A stretch of DNA of 64,000 nt from the NCBI GenBank assembly GCA_011033025.1, contig WFMF01000262.1, positions 124,001 to 188,000 of the forward strand, written 5' to 3'. The position numbers and the translations under genes are program-made. Source of the stretch: Beroe forskalii (lineage: Eukaryota > Ctenophora > Nuda > Beroida > Beroidae). Shown piece after piece: positions 46,601 through 58,600 of the stretch (within the stretch, counting starts at the first letter, position 1; each line of letters begins with the position of its first letter). The notes beneath the pieces were generated by a model. The model had not been told where the DNA came from. It made no database searches and was given only the letters and a program-made list of their open reading frames with translations.

Positions 46601-49600
46601 GTACAGTTTACTAGATACCTGTAACTCTGCACTGGCGAAGGCCATTTGCAATGCTCTTAGTTTGCATTATAGACTATCTATAGTTAGGTAGGAAGATCGT
46701 TTAGTATAGAAATAAAAGAATAACGTAGTGTACACGTGTACGTGCCTTGTTTAGAATACATACAATATTCAACTATTCAAGTGGTATTTTAGGATGAGCA
46801 ATATGTTCACTTTTGATCATTAATCGTATACGCTGCACATGTTTACTGCAAACTGTTTAGAGTAAACAGTAAACACAATACGGTTTACCATCTACAATAT
46901 ACACAAAAAGCCTGAAACGGTTATTCTGAATCCAGCTACTCAGCTAACCTCTTTCTGCTCAAAATGAACCAGGTACCAAAATAAAAGATCGATATAACTC
47001 TGCAACTAAATCAGTTGTATCACATGTCTGACTGCAGCGGAACAGTCCAAGTACCTTGTACGGAGGTCCTCAATACAGCGCTCTAAATGCACCTCTCCGG
47101 AAGTGCAAAGTACCAGTTCCCCCGTGTCCAACACTGACGTCTCCACGCAGGGGTCAGCCTGGTTCAGCAGCTTCATCCCTGAAATCAGGACGGAACATTG
47201 ACTTAAGTTTAAAACGTTTGAATGATGCGATAAGGGTTCAAAATCAGAAGCTTTCGAAAATCATGTGACAATCGCCGTCAGATCATAGACCAGTGGGTGA
47301 CTCGCTGAAAAGGGTGATTGATATGAGTAGCCGGGATCTCAGGATGCTGTTGCTTCTCTTTTCATAATTATTAAAGATAGAACTGGGACCATAGACGGAT
47401 GACAATGCTTGGTAAAATGTAGCACTTATAGTGTAATATTCACTGCCGCTCTGTGGGAAAAGTTAGGCATATAACGACTCCTAACTTCATCAGAACAGCC
47501 AGAGTTTAAACTTCCAAGAGATGCCGCGATCTTATTATCATTATTCCACACACATAATAATTTGACACGATTAAATTTGTTCTCAGAGTGTGTATCATTA
47601 TAATATGTGACACGTTACACGAGATGCGTAATGAAGTGATATGTCAACTTTTATCTCACCATATATGGACTTTCAAGGAAAATTGTCGGATACTGATGAT
47701 AAAATTCGACAACATATAACTTCAACAGAGACATGTAAGAACGATGTCTGAACCATATGCTTGGTGCTTGAACTATAGAGTCACAGATAAGATGTTATGT
47801 CGAACATTGATAGCTTTAAGGCGTGTACCTTTACCGATACATTATTTCAAATCATGCATATAAAGATATAAGCATATAGTCTATAGACTAGGCAGGACTC
47901 AGGAGATACTTATAACTTATCTTCATACAACACGAAGTTCAAAGACTGGTCTTTTGCAGATCCTTCCTTTTATATTAAAGATGAGAAAGTTTTTTTAATT
48001 ATTCAGAATAAACGTTATGAACATGTCCACTTCATGTAGGTATGTCGTACAAGCAACCAGTGAGTCGGAACTGCCGGACCTGTCTGCTCCATCGTCACAC
48101 CTTTGAGCAGCAGTGAGCTTTAAAGGACCATTACACGATATAGAATCGATATCTTTAATCTAAATTCTTAATTATTTAATAACAACAAGCACTTCAATTA
48201 ATACACATTAGTGACATCCCGAGCTTTCTGCGTGCTCCGGAGATACAGGCATGTAAAAGTGTAAATGTGTCACTCTGTATTCCGCTATGTGACGTCAAAA
48301 TGGCAACTGTCACATTACACGATGCGCTGCGAGGCCTCGGGCCACTGTTTTGTTTGTGGATTGCTTTGTTTACGTGTTTATACAAATTACACATTATGGC
48401 ATTCATAAACTACATTGATGCCAACGTCACTCGATAATTTAGTATATAATTATTATTAGTAATAATTAGCAGTTAGTATAGGATAATCGGTCGTATGAAA
48501 GTATAATAGTCTATACCAATGACCCCCTTCTGACCCCCTGCTGACCCCACTACTGACCCCATTATCATTATACTCTTGAAAGAAACTCAGAAGCCTCAAA
48601 ATTCTTCTTATATTTTCCATGATGGAAAATATAAGAAGAATTTTGAGGCTTCTGAGTTTCTTTCATCTCGTGATGGATACGGTGACCGAATTTTCGCGAC
48701 AACTCGTCATGGTGGTAAAATGTACCGTCGGTTCTTGCCAATAAATCTGAGTTCCCATTTATTGAGGAATGTTGAGTAACGAAGACCTTTGGGCTTAATT
48801 CTACGGTCATTGTGAGTAGCCATACGTTTCTTTAAACATTTTCTAGTTATTTACTCCATTGACAAACAACTCGCACTGCGTGACACAAGAAATTTCTTCA
48901 CGTACTGATATCATTTCTGTAATGTGGGTACTCTCGGACTTTCCTAGCATTGACAACTAGACTATTATCATGACCATGCTGGCAGCCATTCAGAACAATA
49001 CTTATCTTCAGAGCGTTGCCAAATAGAAAACTTACCCTGTGGTAGCATGGTTACGTGCTGACAAGGATCGGATTTTGAGAAACAGGGATTTCTACGACAA
49101 TGTTACTTTCAAGAATGATCTACTCAACATGGCCATTATTAAGGACATCAAGTTGCCATTGACTTATCCTCATATGTCAGAGCACCTGTTCCTAAAACAT
49201 TTCACTGCAAAACTGCTCCTGCTATGGCTGATCTTGTTGAGAAAACAGGAATCTAGCATGTGTTAATTAGCAGGTGCCAGGTATGAGTTCCTCTCAGAAA
49301 CGTCCACCTGGACAAGGTTTAGCTGTGACATGTGCGGCTTATCGTGATTAGAATAATTTAGCAATCTGAAATTTGGTGGATCTAGGTTTACCGCCTCGTT
49401 CGGGTGAAATGTGAGCTCTAAATCCAGTCAGGTGATCAACTCTGTATATTCAATTCATCTTGATGTCAAATCAATCTAATTTTGAACCGGAAATTCAAAA
49501 CCACCACGAGTTGGACTAATCGTTATCTCTGGGAATACAGATGAAATCTAATTATTGATCGAGGAAATTATAGGTTCCCTGCAAAACGGAAAACGAATAC

Positions 49601-52600
49601 TTCTCTCGCCGTTGTGTCTTATCCAAGATTTTGTAGTGTCGATAACTACTTCACAATTTAATACTCTTAAAATATGATTGGTCTACTTAAGCAGTTTATT
49701 AACCTTAACGAAGTTGCCAAGGCCTTCACATACGTTAGCAAGGCCTGCCCATACGTTACCAAGGCCTGCTCTTACGTTACCAAGGCCTGGTCATATGTTA
49801 CCAAGGCCTACTCATACGTTACCAAGGCCTGCTCATACGTTACCAAAGCCTGCTCATACGTTACACGGGCCTGCTCATACGTTACCAAGGCCTGCTCATA
49901 CTTTACCAAGGCCTGCTCATACGTTACCAAGGCCTGCTCATACGTTACCAAGGCCTGCTCATTCGTTACCAAGGCCTGCTTACACGTTACCAAGGCCTGC
50001 TCATACGTTACCAAGGCCTGCTGATACGTTACCATGGCCTGCTGATACGTTACCAAGGCCCGCTCATACGTTACCAAGGCCTGCTCATACATTACCATGG
50101 CCTGCTCATACGTTACCGAGGCCTGCTCATACGTTACCAAGGCCTGCTCATACGTTACCAAGGCCTGGTCATATGTTACCAAGGCCTGCTCATACGTTAC
50201 CAAGGCCTGCTCATACGTTACCAAGGCCTGCTCATACGTTACAAAGGCCTGCTCATACGTTACCAAGGCCTACTCATACGTTACCAAGGCCTGCTCATAC
50301 GTTACCAAGGCCTGCTCATACGTTACCAAGGCCTGGTCATATGTTACCAAGGCCTGCTCATACGTTACCAAGGCCTGCTCATACGTTACCAAGGGCTGCT
50401 CATACGTTACCAAGGCCTACTCATACGTTACCAAGGCCTACTCATACGTTACCAAGGCCTGCTCATACGTTACCAAGGCCTGCTCATACGTTACCAAGGC
50501 CTGCTCATACGTTACCAAGGCCTGCTGATACGTTACCATGGCCTGCTGATACGTTACCAAGGCCCGCTCACGTTACCAAGGCCTGCTCATTACCATGTTA
50601 CCAAGGCCTGCTCATATTACCGAGGCCTGCTACCAAGGCCTGGTCATATGTTACCAAGGCCTGCTCATACGTTACCAAGGCCTGCTCATACGTTACCAAG
50701 GCCTGCTCATACGTTACCAAGGCCTGCTCATACGTTACCAAGGCCTGCTCATACGTTACCAAAGTACCAAGGCCTGCTCATACGTTACCAAGGCCTGCTC
50801 ATACGTTACCAAGGCCTGGTCATATGTTACCAAGGCCTGCTCATACGTTAAGAAGGCCTGCCAAGGCCTGCTCATACGTTACCAAGGCCTACTCATACGT
50901 TACCAAGGCCTGCTCATACGTTACCAAGGCCTGCTCATACGTTACCAAGGCCTGCTCATACGTTACCAAGGCCTGCTCATACGTTACCAAGGCCTGCTCA
51001 TACGTTACCAAGGCCTGGTCATATGTTACCAACGCCTGCTCATACGTTACCAAGGCCTGCTCAGTGCTCATAATATGTTCAACATTTGAGGCCTTCACGA
51101 CATACCTGCGTTCGCTTCGTGCCGTACGTGCGATTTATTAGTAAGCGCCTGGAAATGAAGAAGAAATTGCTTGCAATAATGCAATATCTAGTTTAAAAAG
51201 TAAGATAAGAAGTTAAGGTACTGGAATCGTATTACAATTAAGTTGATACCGTTATACTGCAGTGAAAAACTTAAAACCTCATTCCTTAAATTATTACTGT
51301 GCTGGTAATGAAATCAATTCAGCGGCTATTGATAAGCATGGCAGAAATAATAAGCAGTTTCTTTATTTAGTACTCAAGTAATTTTCTTGCTAAGTCTGGT
51401 CGTCGCTGTTAGGGTCTTGTTTTGTACGTTTCCCATGCTTTTACGCCTTTTAAGCCTGCCACGTAATCAATTTTGTTGGTTACATATCAATTTATATAAT
51501 TCCAAATTTACTTATAGCTTTGATATGTAAGTAATAAGTATACAGTAATATTAAAAGCATTTAGATGAGTCATGACGTAATTATTTCGCATGATTCAATG
51601 CTTGATTCATAAATTCATAATGAGATATTGAGAAACAAATTTTCCGATTTGTCTCGATTTTGTGACAACCTTCAAGACCGCTCCTCTCCTCTAGAAGACT
51701 AGAAATGACAGTTTTATGGGTGTTAGCCCTGCTCCTGTCGACCACCCTGGCAGAGGAGGACTCCTACACCTACAACATCCCCTACGAGTGGACACTGGAG
51801 GACTACCCGAGTGTCGTGTTCCCCAAGTCCGGAACAGAGATCGAGCTGATGGATGTATCCCGGGTCAAAGAACCCAACCAGATCAGACTATCCCTGACAG
51901 GTGACGTCACTGAGATGGCAGTCATGTGGACCACCAACTCAGTGAGCGCGAAGGAGTGCGTCAGGTACGGTCTCTCAGAGGACGAGATGACGTTTACTGC
52001 CGTGTCAACGTACCACCAGTTCGACTGGAATTTCAAGGAGGACCTGCAGGATTTCTACTACACGAGCGGTTTCATACACGAGGCTCTCATGATAAACCTG
52101 GTGCCGGGCAAAAAACATTTCTATCAGGTGAGAAGCAGCCAGCAGGGTTAACCGAGGTCTGAGTCATCATGTTTTATAAGTTTATAATAATTGTGGAAGA
52201 TATCTGGTATATGCCACATTCTGAAACTTTGTTTTTACTTAAATCATTCCGTATTTCAGATCGAAAGCAACGGTGAGAAGTCTGCTATTCTAAGTTTCGT
52301 GGCAGCCCCATCGCCAGGTTCCCCCGCCCCTATATCCCTTCTCCACCTGGCAGACCAGGGCATCTTCGGGACCTCAGTCATGGTAACGAAGAACATGATA
52401 GACCGGGCAGCCGTGAAGGACTTCCACGCAGCACTCCACTGCGGAGACATTTCCTACGCTGACGAGTACAAGAAGTCCCGGCCCCCCGTGTCCGGGGCCT
52501 CGGAGCAGGGCGTCTGGGACACGTGGGGTCAGATGGTGGAGCCCCTGGCTGCCAAAGTACCCTACATGGTTACGCCTGGCAACCACGAGATTGTGGGGAT

Positions 52601-55600
52601 AGAATCGGGATGGGAAAACGGAACTATCTACAACAAGAGGTTCGTCATGCCCGAAAACGAGAGGTACTACTCTTTCGGAGTGGGCATGGTCTACATCATC
52701 GCAGTGAACACGGACGATAACATAGACGCTAAGTCCACCCAGGGGGTCTGGCTAGAGAACACTCTCAAGGACATTGACAGAGAACTGTACCCATGGGTAG
52801 TGGTGTTCCAGCACCGACCTATCTACAACTCGAACACCAACCACGGCAACTGGACGGGCGAAAGCACGTACATTTACGATTCTCATCCCCACGCTGAACT
52901 CCCAGATTTTGAGGGTTGGATGGAGCATTATGAGGACCTGATAGTGAAGTACAAAGTGGACTTTGTGCTGAACGGACACGTCCACAACTACGAAAGAACA
53001 TGGCCTGTTAAGAGAGTTTATAACGCGGATGGTAAGAGGGTTACAGAAGTCTCCCAATCCTACGACAATGTCAAGTACCCGATTCACATCATTTGCGGGC
53101 ACGCAGGGAAGTCCCTCTACACCAAGACTTGGTCTGATTATGAGGATGAGGAGGGCTACAGGCCACCTGTGTACCAGGGTGATTGGGATTTTAGTGCTGC
53201 CAAAACAAACGCCAAGTGGGGACATTGCGAGATGGAGTTTCTGGACAGAGTCACAGCAAAACACTACATGTTTCCAATGGGACAGAGCGAACCTTCAGAT
53301 GAAATCACAATCACTAAAGAGGAGACACTATCTGGGGGTGAGTGCTTTACAGATGTACGTTCTAAAGATATAGGTTACTTACATGCACATCAAAATGTAA
53401 ACCAACTTCAGCAATGCTTGAATTTATTTGCGCATGATACATTTCACACCTTTTGGGTCTCTACTTTTCCAACAGTGACCAAATTTTAATACCTTGGACA
53501 AACACACGCATCAAAATATCGGAGTCATCCAGCCTTTTTAATAACCAGGGTGCACATACGTTGACAAGGAAGGTAGAATCCAAAAAGCAGGGCCAGGAGA
53601 AAAATTCATGGACGACTGCAACACCTGCTTTTGCGGAGAAAACGGTGTTGCTGCTTGCACTGCTATGGCTTGCGAGAAAGATAGAGGTTAGGGGATGTTC
53701 TGATTTCAAGAGACGTTTTGCGATTGCTTCCTTATTCATTTAAGCTTGACCCTACATTATAAATTACTCTTGATTTTATAATGTCTTCCTCAACCAGGGT
53801 GTACATACGTTGACGAAGAAGGACGAAAGCAAATAGCACTGCCGGGCGAATCTTACATGGACGACTGCAACACTTGTGTCTGTGGAGTAAATGGAATTGC
53901 TGGGTGTACTCTGATGTATTGTGGGGATGAAACGATCGAGGAAGAGGGAGGTTTGATGGGGTTGAATTAGATAGAAAATTGCAGACATTAATTTGGGTAT
54001 TTTATTTTATAATTGATCAGAGCTATGAAAGTATGAAAGTATGATGAAGAACTGCAGTTAATGTTTTGGGTTAACTTACGGTGGTGACGCTAAGGCAATT
54101 TTGAGCTTAAGCCTTTGTAATTTTAACTTTGTAATATCTCCTTCGAGAAGGGTGCACATACGTTGACAAGGAAGGTAGAATCCTAAAAGCAGGGCCAGGA
54201 GAACAATTCATGGACGACTGCAACACCTGCTTTTGCGGAGAAAACGGAGTTGCTGCTTGCACTGCTATGGCTTGCGAGAAAGATATTGGAGGTTAGGGGA
54301 TGTTCTGATTTCAAATCTAACTAATAAAAAGAAAAAGGGAAATCTTTAGTCCCACTACCGCAGCACAACTGTGTCGCTACTGTCTCCTACTCAACTAGTC
54401 AGCTGGAAAATCTTAAAACTTATCCTTACTTGAATTTCTTTCTCTACCAGGGTGTACATATGTGGACGAAGAAGGACGAAGGCAAATAGCACTGCCGGGC
54501 GAATCTTACATGGACGACTGCAACACTTGTGTCTGTGGAGGAAATGGAATCGCCGGGTGTACTAAAATGTATTGTGGGGATGAAACGATCGAGGAAGAAG
54601 AAGGTTTGATGGGGTTAATATTATACGGAAAACTAAGGACATCGATCTGGACAATTTATGACTTATGTGTTTATTGCTATGAATAGCGCCAAATGCCAAT
54701 TCTTTTGGGTAAACTCGCGTTCTTGACGATTCAACGCTACCGTGGCGTTACTATTCTTCTACCACATCATTTAGATTTATGAATCGCAAATTACCCATGA
54801 GATGTTTCGTTCTGCGATTGCTTCCTTTTTCATTTCAGGTTTTATAATGTCTTCCTCAACCAGGGTGTGCATACGTTGACAAAGAAGGACGAAAGCAAAT
54901 AGCACTGCCGGGCGAATCTTACATGGACGACTGCAACACTTGTGTCTGTGGAGAAAATGGAATTGCTGGGTGTACTCTGATGTATTGTGGGGATGAAACG
55001 ATCGAGGAAGATGGAGGTTTGATGGGGTTGAATTAGATAGAAAATTGCAGACAAGTTCATAGATATACATTTTTTCCCAAAACCAAAAAGGATTTGGTTG
55101 TGATGGTCCGCGGCGGTTTTAAGGCGTTCTTTACTGTAAAACCCATGATATGAGAAAGAACGCGACGGTTAAAACTGCTGCAACATCTTATAAAACATAC
55201 AGTATTCACGTAGCTTTAATGCATCAAAAAAAGTGCCGTTGCGGCAGTTTTAACCGTCGCGTTCTTTCTCATATCATGGGTTTTACAGTAAAGAACGCCT
55301 TAAAACCGCCGCGGACCATCACAACCAAATCCTTTTTGGTTTTGGGAAAAAATATCACCCTTTTTCTGTGCCGAGATATTGAAATTTGGCGTCAAATCAC
55401 GCGTAAAAATTCGTGTTACCTATTACTGATGACGTCACAATAACGTCATAAAATTAGATAAGCTATCTGAGACCCATTCATTTACACAGTTGGGACTATG
55501 AACGACAACATATCCAAAGATGAAGTTCTGGGTGGTCCCGTTCTCTCTCCACTAGCTTCACAAGTTTTGCCAGTTTTTGGAATTTTTTTCGCGTCAAAGC

Positions 55601-58600
55601 GCTTCGAACAATCGCAAATATCTCAATGATGCCGTAGAGCCCGGAACTTTTTGACCACGTCTTTGGAAAGTACATAAAATTTCCTTTCTGCGCTAACAGG
55701 AGCATTTTTTCTATCTCGAAAGCTTCATACCGAAAATTGCGTTGAAAAACGCCTATTTTTTGGGAAAATCGACATTTGAAATTCTTAGTTTTGTGACGTC
55801 ATTATGACGTCATAATCATGACGTAAAATAGTTTTTAAGGTCACTATCTGCAAGTTCTATCTTTCTTCTTTCCAACGCTGGGTCGATGAGCTCTGTATCT
55901 TTTATGGTCCCCGAGATATCGCCGTTTAAATAGGGTATACTTCTCGCATATGTATATACCTCTATATATCTATATATATGTATGTATATATGTATATATA
56001 TGGTCGTAACCCAATTTAACAAGAACACCCTCGATTTTGGCAATATTCAAGTTATAATAACTCGGCTATTTTTCATCCGATTGACCTGAAATTTTGACAG
56101 TTGCACCTTTGACCTCTAAACATGCGATGTTCAAATTTTAGTGCGATTTCGGCAACGGGAACTTGCTCAAATTTCAACGTGAATTGGCGAATCCATGAAA
56201 ACATATAGTTGGGGGCTGGCAAGCAAAGTTACATAAACTCACTCCCGATGCTCGGAGGCTCGTGTACTGTTAGAATAGCCGTCCAATGCTCACCCTCGGA
56301 CCCTTCGGGTCTCAGGCTCACGCTCGGGCCTTCGGCCCTCGCACTGTTAGGTCCGCCGTCCAATACCCTCGGACCCTTCGGGTCCTCGGGCTCGCAGCTC
56401 GGGCCTTCGGCCCTCGCACTGCTAGGACCGCCGTCCAATGCTCGCCCTCGGGCCCTTCGGGCCCTCGGGCTCGCAAACCGCCGCGGGGGGCTTGCCAGCC
56501 CCCTGATAACAACCTAATGTCATAATACATAATTACCTAATTTCATCGCTCTAAGAATACAATAGCAATATTGTCTTGAACTATAGTTTATTCTAGGGTG
56601 GTATGCCATATAAACCATGATAGTACAACGGAACCATGCCTTGGCACTTGCTATAATGGTGATACCATCTTTTCTACTTCCTTAGCGACTCGGAAGATAA
56701 ATAAACAAATAAGGTTGAAAGTATGTAAACCCCACCAGGCTGCAAGTATTTGAAACCCAACCAGATTAAAAGTATTTGAAACCCACCAGGTTACTAGTTT
56801 GGGAAACCCCACCAGTTTGCTAGTATGTGAAACCCCACCAGGTTACTAGTATGTGAAACCCCACCAGGTTACCAGTATGTGAAACCTCACCAGTTTGCTA
56901 TTAAGTGAAACCCCACCAGGTTACTAGTATGTGAAACCCCACCAGGTTACTAGTATGTGAAACCCCGCCAGTTTGCTAGTATGTGAAACCCCACCAGGTT
57001 ACTAGTAAGTAAAACCCCACCAGGTTACTAGTATGTGAATTGTGAAACCCCACCAGGATACTAGTATGTTAAACCCCACCAGGTTGAAAGTATGTGAAAC
57101 CCCACCAGGTTACTAGTATGTGAAACCCCGGCAGATTGCCAGTATGTGAAACCCCGGCAGGTTGCTAGTATGTGAAACCCCACAAGGTTATTAGTATGTG
57201 AAACCCCACCAGGTTGCCAGTATGTGAAACCCCACCAGGTTGCCAGTATGTGGACGAGGACGGCAATACGAAGGTTGCTACCGTGGGAGAGTCTTTCAAG
57301 GACGGGTGCTCATTGTGCGAGTGTGTAACTGCATGGGGACACAAGACATGTGACGTGAGTGAGTGCCCGGGACTCTGCAACTTCCACAACAGGGACATGG
57401 TGCCGGGGTGGGCTAGGAGAGGAATGGTGACGGCATGGGATGAGAATGAGGGCTGTTTCAAGGAGTGCAAATGCCGGGTGAAGGGACGGGGACGAGACAA
57501 GGGACGAGCTACCCTGGACTGCTCGGTCTCCCCCTGTGAAGACGAAGGAGAGGAAGAGGTTTTGTGCCAATACAATCTCATGGCACTGAAAGTAGGCGAA
57601 ACACTTAACGACGGATGCAACACGTGTGAATGTCAACGAAACGGAAAGAATTCATTATTAGCAATAGCTAAACCAGATATTCTTTGACGTTTATATAACT
57701 CTATAACAATGGTATCATAATTGTATGATCGTTCTTTCACTTGCCCGGAACAAGAATTTAACAAGAATTTTAAGGCGGTTCTTCCAGCAGCAGCTCACAC
57801 GATCATATTTCAAATCTCGTCTTTTCAGGAAAAATGAAGTGTGACTCTCGAGCGTGCTGTCTCTACGTTAAGGACGGAGAGACCACCAGAGCGTGGATAG
57901 GAGAGGACTACTCGGACGGTTGTAACCGGTGCAGGTGTCTGTCCAGTGGCGGGGTGGGAGCCTGCACCAGACGGGCGTGCCCTGGCAAGTGCTTCTACAG
58001 GAACTGGGACCTCGCGGTCGGGTACGCTGACATTGGGGAGAATGTGCAGGTGTTCGATGACGAGGAAACTGAGTACGGCTGTCCGAAGTATTGCAATTGT
58101 ATTAGGGGAGAAAGGGGTGCTAAGATCAACTGCCCCAAGGGATTCCAATATTGCGTTGTAAATTAAGAATTATTTGATGAGATGAAATATTGAAGTTTTT
58201 GTACGTTGTTACGTGGTACACTTAATTAACAAAATTCATGAAAATTAGAATGATAGGATCTCAAAATACTTCAATGAGGGGAGTGCCATTGTCCTTTTTT
58301 TCCGTGGTGCCTCGTGACTGCTTTTGGTAACACGCGGACGAAAAAAGAGACATAGTAAAACTTCAATACTTCAATACTAATAGCAAACTAATTTTACGTT
58401 TTTATGCTTTCAAAGGCGGGCAAAAAAACAAATTGAACCTCTTTTGCTTTATCCACTGCCCGTTTCAACCCGACGAAATGTTCAATGTTCATGCCCGTTT
58501 TCTTAATGCCCCGAAAAAACGGATAGTGACAACCCTCTAACAATGATATATCCCATTGACACAAACACTGCGATGTTGGAAACGTGACCAATGATTCCTA

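Noticed and set aside
49678-51141. 487-residue open frame of LPRPAHT-type repeats
   Set aside because: It is a translation of the 21-bp minisatellite. Other frames and the minus strand are also open, and truncated units shift the phase.
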